NCBI GenBank assembly: GCA_009838845.1
Contig: VXRD01000013.1
Span: forward strand, 1 to 59,336
Length of the DNA stretch: 59,336 bases
Reading direction: 5' to 3'
Source of the DNA: Gemmatimonadota bacterium
GTDB taxonomy: Bacteria; Latescibacterota; UBA2968
Shown here: piece by piece, positions 8,585 to 17,975 of the stretch
Position numbering within the stretch: the stretch's first letter is position 1
How the letters are laid out: each line of letters starts with the position of its first letter
Notes under the pieces: model-generated
Database searches by the model: none
Seen by the model: the letters and a program-made list of their open reading frames with translations, nothing else
Told to the model about the DNA's origin: nothing
Program-made: the position numbers and the translations under genes

Positions 8585-9964
8585 TTATGACGATGCGATG
8601 CGCCGCCGCTCCGCTTCTACGGCTTCAAACCACGTTTCCAGTTCGCGTTTCATGCGGTGTACGCGGTCTGGCTGTTGTTGGGCGAGGTTGATGTTTTCGT
8701 GCGGGTCGTTGTCGATGTTGTAGAGTTCCGGGTCGCCGGATGGTGATAGTATCCGCTCCACGGGTGGGTTTTCCACGTTCATGAGAAAATGCGGGACTTC
8801 GAGATTTTTCTGGAATGGTGGATTGTCCGATTTCATTTTTTGCATGGCTTCTTCAATGCGGGGCCAGTAGAGCTTCCATTCCCCATCCCGCATCGCGGCA
8901 TTGCATGTGCCGATGGGGTCGTAGCGGTTGAATTGCCAGTATCGTTTGGTCGGGAGTTTTTGGGGTTCACCCTGTAATGCGGGGATGACATCCATCCCGT
9001 CAGTGGACGTCTGCATATCGATTCCGCAGGCGTTTAACAAGGTGGGCATCCAGTCTGTAAAGTGCAGCATTCCGTCATATGTCTCGCCTTGCGGCAAGCC
9101 CGCGGGCCAGCGAATGAGGCCCGGTACGCGGATTCCGCCTTCGAGTACATCGTATTTCATGCCCCGAAATGGTCCGTTGTAGCGGGTTTGGTCGTTTTCT
9201 CTTTTGCCGAGGTGGACCGGTCCGTTGTCGCTGGTGTACAGTACGATGGTGTCTTCCGCCAGGCCGTGTTGTTCGAGTGTGTCCAGGATTTGTCCGATTC
9301 CGGTGTCCATCCGCCGGATCATTCCGTAGGTGAGGCACACAGCGCGGGTGAATTTTTCCATTTCTTCAAAGGGGCGGATGTCTTCTTCTGGCGCTTCGAG
9401 TGGTCCGTGCGGCGCATTGTAGGCTATGTAGAGAAAGAACGGCTCTGTTTTGTGCCGTTTGATAAATTCAATGGCGTCCTGTGTGAATACGTCGGTGAGA
9501 TACCGGCCGTCTGACCATTTCGGCTGTCCGTTGTATTCGATGATCCAGTTCCAGTAATTCATCCCTCCGTTCAAGAATCCCGCGAATTCATCGAAGCCCC
9601 GGTTGTTCGGATGATACCGCATGTCGTGTAGTCCATTGTGCCATTTTCCCACCATTCCCGTTGCATAGCCGTTTGCTTTGAATAAGTCCGCGATTGTGGA
9701 TTCGCCGGGTGCGATTCGGTCCAGTCCGCGGTTTGATTCTACACTCAATGCGCCTACGCGGTGATTGTAGCGTCCGGTTAAAAAGGATGCCCGAGCTGGC
9801 GCACAGATTGGAGATGCGGTGTAGTGCTGATTCAGGCAGAGTCCTTCCTGGCCGATGCGGTCGATGTGGGGCGTGTCCAGGTCCGGGTTTCCGTAGATGC
9901 CCAGGTCGCCATAGCCCTGGTCGTCGGTTAGAAATACGATTATGTTTGGTTGTTTGCCGGTCAT
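8585..9964 (-). CDS. arylsulfatase-type sulfatase
   Basis: A 459-residue member of the formylglycine-dependent sulfatase family, which hydrolyses sulfate esters of carbohydrates or aromatic compounds. The maturation signature C-A-P-A-R has Cys54, which is converted to formylglycine by a sulfatase-modifying enzyme not seen in this window. Metal ligands are Asp14-Asp15 (LTDDQGYGD) and the later YTSDNGPVH block. No clear signal peptide is seen, so it may act in the cytoplasm or use another export route. It starts at ATG 9964 with GAGGAA upstream, nine bases after the amidohydrolase stop, forming a two-gene operon. Confidence 0.92.
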   Translation of the reverse strand: MTGKQPNIIVFLTDDQGYGDLGIYGNPDLDTPHIDRIGQEGLCLNQHYTASPICAPARASFLTGRYNHRVGALSVESNRGLDRIAPGESTIADLFKANGYATGMVGKWHNGLHDMRYHPNNRGFDEFAGFLNGGMNYWNWIIEYNGQPKWSDGRYLTDVFTQDAIEFIKRHKTEPFFLYIAYNAPHGPLEAPEEDIRPFEEMEKFTRAVCLTYGMIRRMDTGIGQILDTLEQHGLAEDTIVLYTSDNGPVHLGKRENDQTRYNGPFRGMKYDVLEGGIRVPGLIRWPAGLPQGETYDGMLHFTDWMPTLLNACGIDMQTSTDGMDVIPALQGEPQKLPTKRYWQFNRYDPIGTCNAAMRDGEWKLYWPRIEEAMQKMKSDNPPFQKNLEVPHFLMNVENPPVERILSPSGDPELYNIDNDPHENINLAQQQPDRVHRMKRELETWFEAVEAERRRIASS

Positions 9965-9973
9965 TTTTGTTCC

Positions 9974-10819
9974 TCAGGGCAAGATATCTACGGTCAGCCG
10001 ATCTGGCTGATCCGGGTTGCAAGCCCAGAGTCTGTCTGGATCGTACACACGGGGGGCTTGAGGCGGCTGCGTCGGCAATGTCCAGTCGGGTTTGTATTGT
10101 TTGATCAGGGCCAGGACATTTTGATGGGCGATTCGATCTTTTAAGTCGTCGTCGCAGTCGGCTTCTTCTATTACGCGCTGGAGAAAGCGATAGTCGTAAT
10201 ACGGCAGATCTGCGCCGAATATGAGTCGCTCGCGTCCGACTTTATCGGCGAACCATTTGAAGTCCCATGTGGATCCCCGTCCATCGGGGTATTGTACGAC
10301 TTCGAACCAGATGTTGTCGTGCTGTGATAGGTTTTCCGCAGCCCAGGTGCTGGCGTGTACGATAAATTGTGCGTTTGGAAATGTTCGGGCGGTGCGGTCC
10401 ATCAAGCTGTCGTGCCAGTGCAGGTTGCACAGTCCGTTTCGCGCGGCTGCGACTTCTACCATGGGGAGGATTTCTTCTTTCATCGGGGGATGTCCGGCGA
10501 TTCCGACGAGGCCCAGGTCGTCCATGGCTTTTTCGGCTTCTTCGATGCCGAGTTCGCCGAATCGCGGCTCAATGAGTGCCATGCCTATGGGAAATACGTG
10601 GGGAAATTTTTTGCACGCGCGAGCAATGGCTTCGTTTTGTTCCCGGATGTCCTGTATCCCGCGGGTGATTGGGCTGCCTACGGCTGTTGGCATTGATATG
10701 GCGGCGTAAATGTCGGTTTCGGCAAAGCGGGATAAACACATTTGGGCGTTTTGTCCGACGGTGGGTGCGCGGTTAATGGTTCGTCCAATGTGGTTGTGAC
10801 AACAGATGTACGGGCGCAT
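9974..10819 (-). CDS. amidohydrolase 2 family TIM-barrel metalloenzyme
   Basis: A 281-residue amidohydrolase_2-type protein. The HxH motif lies at the N-terminus (CHNHIG), with further ligand blocks GIAGHPPM, CNLHWHDS, QFIVHAST and the catalytic Asp block IFGADLPYYDY. Family members hydrolyse or decarboxylate ring or lactone substrates (for example 2-pyrone-4,6-dicarboxylate lactonase, ACMSD). Start ATG 10819 follows AAAGGA. Cotranscribed with the sulfatase, suggesting a shared role in breaking down a sulfated or aromatic compound, which is an inference. Promoter expected in the 111-base divergent gap with epmA. Confidence 0.85.
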   Translation of the reverse strand: MRPYICCHNHIGRTINRAPTVGQNAQMCLSRFAETDIYAAISMPTAVGSPITRGIQDIREQNEAIARACKKFPHVFPIGMALIEPRFGELGIEEAEKAMDDLGLVGIAGHPPMKEEILPMVEVAAARNGLCNLHWHDSLMDRTARTFPNAQFIVHASTWAAENLSQHDNIWFEVVQYPDGRGSTWDFKWFADKVGRERLIFGADLPYYDYRFLQRVIEEADCDDDLKDRIAHQNVLALIKQYKPDWTLPTQPPQAPRVYDPDRLWACNPDQPDRLTVDILP

Positions 10820-10930
10820 AGTGGGTCCTTTTGTGATTGTAGGGGATTAAATTTTTTGCGTTAAGAAGGCGATAACACGTAATATATGACATCGGATTTG
10901 ATCGTCAATCAAGAGATGAGGACATTATAG

Positions 10931-12184
10931 ATGCGCGATTATCCATCTCCCCAATATCCCGCACGGTGTAAGCGTACTCACAGGATATGTGAACTTCAGT
11001 CGGGTGCGTTTGCGGTTGTGGCCGGGCGGCTTGTGACGCGAGATTCGCTTTCCGATGAGACGGGGACGGTGTGTCTGTGTTTTGATACTGCATATGAGGC
11101 AAAGACTGGGGATATTGTGGAGGTTGAAGGTCGTTTCAAAGACAATGGTTTTTCTGTTACGGGGCTACGGGTGCTGGTGCCGTCGCGTGATGGCGCGGTG
11201 CCTTTAAGCCAGAGCGTGCAGACGAATTTGCGCAAGCGCGCCAAAATTATCGCGGGGATTCGCCGCTTTTTTGATGAGAAGGGTTTTGTTGAGGTTGAGA
11301 CCCCTCTGATGGTGCCGCAACCGGGTATGGAACCGCATCTCGAGGCGTTTCAGACGATGTATGAGATGCATCAGTTTTATCTGCATACGTCGCCTGAGTA
11401 TGCGATGAAACGCCTGCTCGCGGCTGGGTTTGAACGGATATACCAGGTTTGCAAGGTGTTTCGGCACGAGCCTGTTGGGAGGATGCATACGCCGGAGTTT
11501 ACGATGCTGGAGTGGTATCGCGCGTACGCGGATTATACCGATATTATGGTGGATACCGAATATTTGATTGCCGAACTCGCAACGGATTTATATGGAGAGC
11601 CTGTTGTGCGGACGGATCAGTGCGCGGTTGATCTGACGCCGCCGTGGGAACGTATTTCTGTGCGAGAGGCGATGTTGCGCTATGCGGGTATTACTGCTGA
11701 TCCCTATTCGGAGACGGCTGCGTTTATCAGGCAGGCGGGACTTTCGACAGTTGATAAAGACGATCCGCCGGATGTTGCGTTTTTCAAGGTTTTTCTCGAT
11801 CGGGTTGAGCCACATCTGGGTGTGCAGAAGCCCGCGATTTTGTACGATTATCCCGCGCCGATGGCGGCGCTTGCCAAACGCAAGTCCAATGCGCCAGATC
11901 TGGCTGAGCGTTTTGAGGTTTATATTGCGGGGGTGGAGTTGTGCAATGCGTTTACAGAGTTGAATGATCCGGATGAGCAACGCCAGCGGTTGGAAGAGGA
12001 GGCCGCCCAGCGCGTGCGTGAGGGGAATCCGGCTTATCCGATTGACGAGCGTTTTCTCGCGGCGCTCGAATACGGGATGCCGCCTTCTGGCGGTATTGCG
12101 CTCGGGGTGGATCGTCTCATTATGTTGCTTACAGGGGCGTCTTCTATAAGCGAGGTTATGGCTTTTCCCATGTCTGATCAATAA
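10931..12184 (+). CDS. epmA: EpmA-like elongation factor P lysine ligase (class II LysRS paralogue)
   Basis: A 417-residue class II aminoacyl-tRNA synthetase-like protein most like EpmA (GenX/PoxA), which attaches (R)-beta-lysine to EF-P. Class II motif 2 is visible in KVFRHEPVGRMHTPEFTMLEW and motif 3 in GGIALGVDRLIMLLTG. About 85 N-terminal residues look like a reduced OB fold (VAGRLVTRDSLSDETGTV), which is absent in the E. coli EpmA (about 325 residues), while the protein is shorter than LysS (about 500). It could therefore be an EpmA with a retained anticodon-binding-like domain. No efp or epmB gene is in the window. GAGGA precedes ATG 10931. Confidence 0.8.
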   Translation: MRDYPSPQYPARCKRTHRICELQSGAFAVVAGRLVTRDSLSDETGTVCLCFDTAYEAKTGDIVEVEGRFKDNGFSVTGLRVLVPSRDGAVPLSQSVQTNLRKRAKIIAGIRRFFDEKGFVEVETPLMVPQPGMEPHLEAFQTMYEMHQFYLHTSPEYAMKRLLAAGFERIYQVCKVFRHEPVGRMHTPEFTMLEWYRAYADYTDIMVDTEYLIAELATDLYGEPVVRTDQCAVDLTPPWERISVREAMLRYAGITADPYSETAAFIRQAGLSTVDKDDPPDVAFFKVFLDRVEPHLGVQKPAILYDYPAPMAALAKRKSNAPDLAERFEVYIAGVELCNAFTELNDPDEQRQRLEEEAAQRVREGNPAYPIDERFLAALEYGMPPSGGIALGVDRLIMLLTGASSISEVMAFPMSDQ

Positions 12185-12219
12185 AAAAACAGGGTGGAAG
12201 ATTTTTGTCTTCCACCCTG
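12183..12219 (-). terminator. intrinsic terminator of nrdB
   Basis: A perfect 12-bp stem (CAGGGTGGAAGA with TCTTCCACCCTG, six-base loop) is followed, reading on the - strand, by seven T residues (12183-12189). It lies about 65 bases past the nrdB stop. On the + strand it directly follows the epmA stop and may also act there, though without a T-tract. Confidence 0.9.
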
Positions 12220-12285
12220 GATCAGGCTCTGATTTCCCTTCCCCCGTCAAGCCTGAATAGATGTATTCTTGTTCAAGTTTCAGGT

Positions 12286-13473
12286 TTAATCATCCCACTG
12301 CAAGGATCCCGCGCTTTGATAATCCGTGACGCGCGTTTCAAAGAAGTTCTTTTCTTTGGCGATGTCGATGGTTTCACCCATCCACGGGAATGGATTTTTC
12401 GATCCATATACGCTTTGTAGGCCGATTCGTTCCAATCGGCGGTCGGCAATGAATTGCACGTATTCGCGGAATAAGTCTTCATTGAGGCCCAGTACGCCGT
12501 CGGGCACACAATCCCGTGCATAGATGACTTCATATTCCACGGCTTCGTGGATGAGGTCGTAGATGTCGCGCTGCAGTTCCGTTGTCCAGATTTCTGGATT
12601 TTCGAGTTTTATGGTGTTGATCAGGTCGATGCCAAAATTCAGATGTATGGTTTCGTCGCGCAGGATGTACTGGAATTGTTCGCCAATGCCGGTCATGCGG
12701 TTTTGCCGATGGAAGGAGAGGATCATTACAAAGCCGCTGTAAAAGAAGATGCCTTCCATGATGACGTAAAAGCCGATGAGATTTTTCACGAATTTCTGTA
12801 TGCCTTCAATGCTTTGTGTTGTAAAATTGGGGTCCAGTACATCTTCGGTTAGTTCCATAACGAATTTGTCTTTGCCTTCGATGGAGGCGACTTCGTGATA
12901 CATGTTGAATACTTCGCGCGCGTTCAGGCCCAGGGATTCGACGATGTAGTGGAATGTATGGGTGTGTATGGCTTCTTCAAATGCCTGGCGCAAGAGGTAT
13001 TGCCGCGCTTCGGAGTTTGTGATGTGTTTGAAGATGGCGAGTACGATGTTGTTGCCGACGAGGCTTTCGCCCGTGCTGAAGAATCCGAGGTTTCGCAAGA
13101 TGACTTTTCGCTCGGCGTCGTTCAGTGCATTTGAACGCCAGAGTTCTATGTCGCGCTGCATGGGCACTTCTGTCGGCATCCAGTGATTGGCACATCCGTT
13201 GAGATAGTGCTCCCATGCCCATTCGTATTTGAGAGGCATCAACTGGTTCACATCTACCTGCCGGCAGTTGAGCAATCGCTTGTCTTCCGGGTTGATGCGC
13301 TTGGTCAGGTCATACGCCTCGCCAGTGGCACCACAACACAGCGCGGATGGCACGTCAGTGTTATCCGCTTCAACGGGTGCATGAATACCGTTTTGCTGTG
13401 CGTGACCACCGTTTTGGTAGTCCATATTTGCATGACTTTCAACATCTTCGTCTTCAAATATGAGCTTAGCCAT
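12286..13473 (-). CDS. nrdB: ribonucleotide reductase small subunit, class Ic-like (R2c)
   Basis: A 395-residue ferritin-like R2 subunit that generates the cofactor needed by NrdA to reduce ribonucleotides to deoxyribonucleotides. Visible metal ligands are Glu136, Glu167, His170, Glu240, Glu274 and His277. The radical Tyr of standard class Ia enzymes (four residues after the first His) is Phe174 (IHTHTF), and the first ligand is Glu, not Asp. Both traits match the Chlamydia-type class Ic R2, which uses a Mn/Fe cofactor without a tyrosyl radical. The N-terminal 75 residues form a variable extension with a CC pair. AAAGGAG precedes ATG 13473. It has its own promoter, long leader and terminator, separate from nrdA. 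Confidence 0.93.
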   Translation of the reverse strand: MAKLIFEDEDVESHANMDYQNGGHAQQNGIHAPVEADNTDVPSALCCGATGEAYDLTKRINPEDKRLLNCRQVDVNQLMPLKYEWAWEHYLNGCANHWMPTEVPMQRDIELWRSNALNDAERKVILRNLGFFSTGESLVGNNIVLAIFKHITNSEARQYLLRQAFEEAIHTHTFHYIVESLGLNAREVFNMYHEVASIEGKDKFVMELTEDVLDPNFTTQSIEGIQKFVKNLIGFYVIMEGIFFYSGFVMILSFHRQNRMTGIGEQFQYILRDETIHLNFGIDLINTIKLENPEIWTTELQRDIYDLIHEAVEYEVIYARDCVPDGVLGLNEDLFREYVQFIADRRLERIGLQSVYGSKNPFPWMGETIDIAKEKNFFETRVTDYQSAGSLQWDD

Positions 13474-13809
13474 ATCACAACTCCTTTATTGTTCAGCGGG
13501 GAGATGCATACGATGATAATTTCAAAAATGTATATGTATTACTTTAGGGGTAACACATGCGATACTTTTGTGGGTAGCATTCTGCAAGATAGATATGTCA
13601 TACAAATCAAGGACAAGCATGACGAGGGGGACTCGTTCACTATGTCCATGGCTGTGTCGATACCTGTGTATCAGGTGGGGGAAGTCGTAGGGAGAGGGGA
13701 TGGTCTTAAAGCGCTACCCCCTATTGCTTTAAGTTATTGCTGCACTTTTATTTACGCCACAATACTTTGTAACTAAAAAAAAACGAGCACAAAATGTTGT
13801 GGTAAAGAC
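13474..13809 (-). ncRNA. long structured 5' leader of nrdB mRNA (candidate cis-regulatory RNA)
   Basis: The predicted start site near 13809 leaves about 335 untranslated bases before nrdB. Three perfect local stems are visible: CTTAAAGC/GCTTTAAG (13705-13733) whose loop carries a run of five G in the transcript, ACCTG/CAGGT (13662-13676), and ACGAG/CTCGT (13622-13636). C-rich single strands just after the first hairpin could pair with its G-run as a pseudoknot. No coding sequence is evident, and I find no cobalamin box. Confidence 0.45.
13757..13802 (-). promoter_or_regulatory. pair of candidate NrdR boxes upstream of nrdB
   Basis: Two 16-bp imperfect palindromes, GCACAAAATGTTGTGG (13787-13802) and CCACAATACTTTGTAA (13757-13772), have centres exactly 30 bp (three helical turns) apart, the usual spacing for NrdR repressor sites. 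They lie just downstream of the predicted start site. The first resembles the nrdA site GCACAATATATGGTGG. Confidence 0.6.
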
Positions 13810-13815
13810 GTGCCT

Positions 13816-13845
13816 ATTATAGTATAAAAACACCCACATTGTCAA
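13816..13845 (-). promoter_or_regulatory. sigma-70 promoter of nrdB
   Basis: Reading on the - strand: -35 TTGACA (13845-13840), 18-bp spacer, -10 TATAAT (13821-13816). Both hexamers are perfect consensus. It points at nrdB with a start near 13809. Confidence 0.8.
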
Positions 13846-14137
13846 CCCAAATACACAAAAAATGCAACAAAAAAACAATCTATAATCAAAAAGGTACTCT
13901 GATCTACCCTGAATATAATTGATGTTATGCAAGAACCACCGCGGCGAATAAATGGCATGTGGTACATATCTTTTACATGACCACCCATTCATCGCTCAAA
14001 ATATACAGAGATTGTTCTGCGCCAAGCAGGCGATCCTCAAATTCACGTTGTGAACAAGGGTAAAATACAGCATATTGAATGCAGAATAAGGGTATTTGAG
14101 GCTGTCCATTATCATTTGTCGCGCGATGCTGTGATAT
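13846..14137. other. non-coding gap between nrdB promoter and the 14195 gene
   Basis: AT-rich DNA with no gene recognised on either strand. The only structure noted is a perfect dyad TTCAC-GTT-GTGAA at 14042-14054, about 95 bp upstream of the candidate sigma-54 promoter, a distance suited to an enhancer site. Confidence 0.5.
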
Positions 14138-14153
14138 TGGCATGATGTTTGCT
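14138..14153 (+). promoter_or_regulatory. candidate sigma-54 promoter for the 14195 gene
   Basis: TGGCATGATGTTTGCT has the invariant GG (14139-14140) and GC (14151-14152) separated by ten bases, with -24 TGGCA and -12 TTGC blocks. The start would be near 14164, about 30 bases ahead of the strong ribosome-binding site at 14195. Confidence 0.5.
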
Positions 14154-14194
14154 GGGGTTCTGACTGTTGTGTATTACAATTCAAGGAGGGTCTC

Positions 14195-14494
14195 ATGGAT
14201 CAGATCCGCGAATCATCCATTATCCAATACTTTAAGCAAGAAGGCAGAGAGGAAGGTTTTGAGCAGGGCAGAGAGGAAGGCATTGAGCAAGGCAGAGAGG
14301 AAGGCATTGAACAAGGTATCCAGGAAAGTATCCAGGAAGTTCTGGAGATTCGATTTGGTCTCCGCGAGACAAATCCCCTATTTGCTCGCATCGCGGCTAT
14401 TGACAACGTGCAGTACCTCAAGCAGTTACGCCGTGCGGCGATACAGGTGTCCAATCTTGATGAATTTGAGCACATGTTAGATGTAACGGCGTGA
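14195..14494 (+). CDS. small Glu/Gln/Gly-rich coiled-coil protein (Rpn/DUF4351 nuclease C-terminal-like)
   Basis: A 99-residue protein with a very strong ribosome-binding site (AAGGAGGG) ahead of ATG 14195. Residues 16-45 are three tandem copies of an eight-residue repeat of the type EGREEGIEQG, encoded by 24-base repeats. The rest (EVLEIRFGLRETNPLFARI...) resembles the C-terminal tail of Rpn-family PD-(D/E)XK recombination-promoting nucleases. The nuclease domain itself is absent. Either this is a 5'-truncated relic or an independent small gene; the good ribosome-binding site and candidate sigma-54 promoter favour expression. It sits between nrdB and nrdA on the opposite strand. Confidence 0.65.
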   Translation: MDQIRESSIIQYFKQEGREEGFEQGREEGIEQGREEGIEQGIQESIQEVLEIRFGLRETNPLFARIAAIDNVQYLKQLRRAAIQVSNLDEFEHMLDVTA

Positions 14495-14515
14495 CGGGTG
14501 TCCCACAAAGTATTA

Positions 14516-14552
14516 ATAAAAAAGGGAGTGCAGATTTACTTTGCACTCCCTT
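14516..14552 (-). terminator. intrinsic terminator of nrdA
   Basis: An 11-bp perfect stem (AAGGGAGTGCA / TGCACTCCCTT, 14522-14552) is followed on the - strand by a T-rich tract at 14516-14523. It is 25 bases past the nrdA stop. Confidence 0.88.
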
Positions 14553-14577
14553 AGTTATTGATGTCTATGCATTTATC

Positions 14578-17469
14578 CTACTGACACGCCTCGCAGGTCC
14601 CGTCTGTAATATCGCATGACTCGGCTGTTGGTGCTGGGGTAGCAGGGGCCTGTTGGTGTACCTGCCCGTTGAGAGATGCGTCTGTTTCTGCAGGTGCGTC
14701 TTCGCGTTGTACTTGCACATCGCTCGAAGCGGATTTGGATTGCATCCACCGGGGTTGGACGCCGCGTTTGTTGATGTCCATGGTGGATTTTTCGATCTGG
14801 GTCGCTGCCAGCGAGCGCAAGTAGTACGTGGTTTTCAGCCCGCGCACCCAGGCGAGTTTGTACATGTCGTCCAGTGCTTTGCCGCTGGGGGCTGCGATGT
14901 ACAGATTTAGCGATTGGCCCATGTCGATCCACTTTTGCCGGCGGCTGGCGCATTCGATGAGCCATTCGGGTGCCACTTCAAATGCGGTTTTGTAGAGGTC
15001 TTTCACATCTTGCGGCACGCGGTCGATTTCCTGGACTGAGCCGTCGTAGTATTTCAGATCATCTACCATCTGGTCGTCCCACAGGTCGCGCGCTTTTAAG
15101 GCATCGACCATGTAGGGATTTAATACGGTAAAGTCACCGGACAGATTTGCTTTTACATACAGGTTGCGATACATCGGCTCGATGGATTGCGTCACGCCCG
15201 AGATGTTCGAGATGGTGGCGGTTGGGGCAATGGCCATCACGTTGCTGTTTCGCATGCCGTGTTTGGCGACTGCCTCGCGCACCACATTCCAGTCCAGGCG
15301 CGCGGATGTATCGACTTCGAGGTACGCCCCGCGTTCCTGTCCCAACACCGCCAGAGTATCGATGGGCAATATACCGCGATCCCATTTTGAACCGATGTAG
15401 GAATGGTATGTGCCGCGTTCTTCGGATAGGCGCGTTGAGGCGAGGATCGCGTAATACGAGATCATTTCCATGCTGATGTCGGCAAAGTCAACTGCGCCTT
15501 GCGAAGCGTAGGGCAAATTCAACAGGTAGAGCGCGTCCTGAAATCCCATCACGCCCAGGCCCACGGGGCGGTGGCGTTTGTTGGATGTGGCGGCTTCTTC
15601 TGTGGGATAGAAATTGATGTCTATCACGTTGTCCAGCATCCTGAGTGCTGTCGATACCGTGTCTTCCAGCAACTCGCGGTTGAGGCCCGTGGGTGTGATG
15701 TGCGCCACGAGATTTACAGAGCCGAGGTTGCATACCGCGGTTTCTTCGCGGCTCGTATTCAACAGTATTTCAGTACACAAGTTTGAGCTGTGAACGACGC
15801 CCGCGTGATCCTGCGGGGAGCGGATGTTGGACGGGTCCTTAAATGTGATCCACGGATGCCCGGTTTCAAAGAGCATGGACAACATTTTTCGCCACAATTG
15901 CACGGCGTCGATCTGGCGAGATTGTTGCAGTTCACCGGCTTCGGCCTTTTGTTCATAGGCGAGGTATTTCTCTTCAAAGGCTTTGCCGTACAGATCGTGC
16001 AGGTCGGGGACTTCATCCGGGCTGAACAGGGTCCAGGATCCCTTTTCCATGACGCGTTTCATAAACAGGTCGGGGATCCAGTTGGCCGTGTTCATATCGT
16101 GTGTGCGGCGGCGGTCATCGCCCGTGTTTTTGCGCAACTCCATAAAATCTTCGATGTCCAGATGCCAGGTTTCCAGATAGGAGCATACCGCCCCTTTGCG
16201 TTTTCCGCCCTGGTTGACGGCAACTGCCGTGTCGTTCACGACTTTCAAAAATGGAATGACGCCCTGGCTTTTGCCATTTGTGCCGCGGATATAGGAATTT
16301 GTGGCGCGCACATTTGTCCAGTCATTGCCCAGACCGCCCGCCCATTTGGATAATTTGGCATTGTCGGATACCATTTTGAATATGTGTTCCAGATCATCTT
16401 GCGCGGTTGATAGATAACACGAGGACAACTGCGGATGCAGGGTGCCGGCGTTGAACAGGGTGGGTGTGGCAGAGACAAATCGGAAGGAAGAGAGTACTTC
16501 GTAAAATTGAATGGCGCGCGCCTCTTTGTCTTCTTCGTCCCAGGACAGGCCCATTGCCACGCGCATCCAGAAGAACTGCGGGGTTTCAATGCGGCGCTCG
16601 TTGACGTGGAGCAAATAGCGATCAAAAATGGTTTGTACGCCCAGGTATTCAAAGTCTTCATCGCGCTCGGGTTTTAATGCCGCGGATAGACGCTCCAGGT
16701 CAAATACGCGCAATTTGGGATCTAAACGGTCGTTTTTAATGCCCGTTTCAATAAATTTTGCAAATCCCTGCCGACAGGCTGTGTCCCTGTCTTCTATCGC
16801 GGGTTTGAATCCCAGGGCGTGGCGATAGATCACGTTGAGGAGCAACCGCATTGCGACTTTGCTATAGGCGGGTTCTTTTTCCACGCGGCTGCGCGCTGCC
16901 AATATCATGGCGCGTTCGATATCGTCGGGTTTGATGTCGTCGTAGAGGGAGCGATATATCTCGTCGAGCAGGGCCTGGGGATCTACCTCGTCATCGCAAA
17001 CGGCAAATACTTCGGTGCGAATGCGGTTGGCGTCGAGGGGTTCGCGCTTGCCGTCGGCTGTTTGTACGCGCAGTTTGGGCGCGTTGGGGTCCTGGGGTTC
17101 TTCTTTGCCGCTGAGTACGCGGGCTTTTTTGTGGTCTTCTCGATAGACGATGTAGCGTCGCGCGACCGCAAAGTGGCCTGCACGCATTAATTGGATTTCG
17201 ACTTTGTCTTGAATGCGTTCGACATCTACGCTGTCATCCGGCTCGTGCAGTTCCCCTTCAATTTCAGAAATAACAGCGTCGGTGAGTTCCGACACGTCGG
17301 TTCCAATTTTGGGCGGCAATGAATGATCGTTGGACAAGCCCAACTCGGCTCTAAATGCCGCCTCAATCGCGCGTTCAATGCGCGCGCGGTCAAAATCCAC
17401 GACCCGACCATCGCGTTTGCGAACCGCAAAATCAACCGCTTCCAGTAAAGTGTCAACTATTTCGGCCAT
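14578..17469 (-). CDS. nrdA: ribonucleoside-diphosphate reductase large subunit
   Basis: A 963-residue class I R1 subunit. It has two N-terminal ATP-cone allosteric domains (about residues 13-110, starting [12 protein letters not shown], and about 125-205, starting [14 protein letters not shown]). The active-site blocks are present: NLCTEILL with radical Cys and Glu, AVCNLGS with the redox Cys, [12 protein letters not shown], and the paired tyrosines in KTTYYLRS that relay the radical. The C-terminus ends in a CEAC redox pair used by thioredoxin. Tandem ATP-cones are also known in Chlamydia-type enzymes, which fits the class Ic-like NrdB. GGGAGG precedes ATG 17469. Separately transcribed from nrdB. 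Confidence 0.95.
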   Translation of the reverse strand: MAEIVDTLLEAVDFAVRKRDGRVVDFDRARIERAIEAAFRAELGLSNDHSLPPKIGTDVSELTDAVISEIEGELHEPDDSVDVERIQDKVEIQLMRAGHFAVARRYIVYREDHKKARVLSGKEEPQDPNAPKLRVQTADGKREPLDANRIRTEVFAVCDDEVDPQALLDEIYRSLYDDIKPDDIERAMILAARSRVEKEPAYSKVAMRLLLNVIYRHALGFKPAIEDRDTACRQGFAKFIETGIKNDRLDPKLRVFDLERLSAALKPERDEDFEYLGVQTIFDRYLLHVNERRIETPQFFWMRVAMGLSWDEEDKEARAIQFYEVLSSFRFVSATPTLFNAGTLHPQLSSCYLSTAQDDLEHIFKMVSDNAKLSKWAGGLGNDWTNVRATNSYIRGTNGKSQGVIPFLKVVNDTAVAVNQGGKRKGAVCSYLETWHLDIEDFMELRKNTGDDRRRTHDMNTANWIPDLFMKRVMEKGSWTLFSPDEVPDLHDLYGKAFEEKYLAYEQKAEAGELQQSRQIDAVQLWRKMLSMLFETGHPWITFKDPSNIRSPQDHAGVVHSSNLCTEILLNTSREETAVCNLGSVNLVAHITPTGLNRELLEDTVSTALRMLDNVIDINFYPTEEAATSNKRHRPVGLGVMGFQDALYLLNLPYASQGAVDFADISMEMISYYAILASTRLSEERGTYHSYIGSKWDRGILPIDTLAVLGQERGAYLEVDTSARLDWNVVREAVAKHGMRNSNVMAIAPTATISNISGVTQSIEPMYRNLYVKANLSGDFTVLNPYMVDALKARDLWDDQMVDDLKYYDGSVQEIDRVPQDVKDLYKTAFEVAPEWLIECASRRQKWIDMGQSLNLYIAAPSGKALDDMYKLAWVRGLKTTYYLRSLAATQIEKSTMDINKRGVQPRWMQSKSASSDVQVQREDAPAETDASLNGQVHQQAPATPAPTAESCDITDGTCEACQ

Positions 17470-17766
17470 GCATGCCTCCCAAATGCGAAACTACTCCCGC
17501 GCGTTTCGGCAGAAAAAATAAACCCGTAACCGCTGCACAAAGGTCACAACGGGGAGGGTTGAAAAGATGAGTCTGGGGATGTGTTTTAAGACAACAAATC
17601 GGGAAAACATAAGGTTGGAAATCCCAATCGCAGAGGAGGGGAGAGACCGCGAATAATGGATTTGTTTTCCCGAAAATAGTAATAACTTACGCAGTTGTAA
17701 TGATTTGTTTGAGTTTGTAAAAAACAGGTTAAGGGGGAGAGTGGATAAATTTTCACTAACAACCGC
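17470..17766 (-). ncRNA. long structured 5' leader of nrdA mRNA (candidate cis-regulatory RNA)
   Basis: The predicted start near 17766 leaves about 300 untranslated bases. A perfect 10-bp long-range stem joins 17599-17608 (TCGGGAAAAC on the + strand) with 17664-17673. It encloses 55 bases containing a GGTTGG/CCCAATC hairpin and a pyrimidine-rich strand (CTCTCCCCTCCTC in the transcript). The layout recalls the nrdB leader, but no shared sequence is obvious by eye. No coding sequence seen. Confidence 0.4.
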
Positions 17767-17768
17767 AA

Positions 17769-17801
17769 GCACAATATATGGTGGTCTATGAAAAAAGTCA
17801 A
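17769..17801 (-). promoter_or_regulatory. nrdA promoter overlapped by a candidate NrdR box
   Basis: On the - strand: -35 TTGACT (17801-17796), 17-bp spacer, -10 TATATT (17778-17773). The NrdR-like palindrome GCACAATATATGGTGG (17769-17784) covers the -10 hexamer, as expected for a repressor. A weaker match lies about 29 bp further upstream, over the -35. Confidence 0.65.
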
Positions 17802-17975
17802 TACCAAATGTGCGTAAATTGTAGTTTTAGCAGTATTGTGTTGTACGTGCGTCCAATTGTTTGTATATGCGAGATTTAGAGCAAAAAAGCGGGGACTGGA
17901 GGAAACGAATTTCGCATGCACGACAGGGAAACAATAGATTTTTTTCGCGTATTGTTTTTTCTAAAAAAAAACCCT

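Noticed and set aside
10688-10702. Sigma-54-like match (GG-N10-GC) on the + strand
   Set aside because: It lies inside the amidohydrolase coding sequence on the other strand with no gene starting after it nearby.
13474-13809. Cobalamin riboswitch in the nrdB leader
   Set aside because: Such riboswitches occur upstream of some reductase genes, but no B12-box-like conserved core is visible.
17826-17841. Third NrdR box upstream of nrdA
   Set aside because: Only one half-site (TATTGTGT) matches and the spacing of 57 bp from the main box is not typical.
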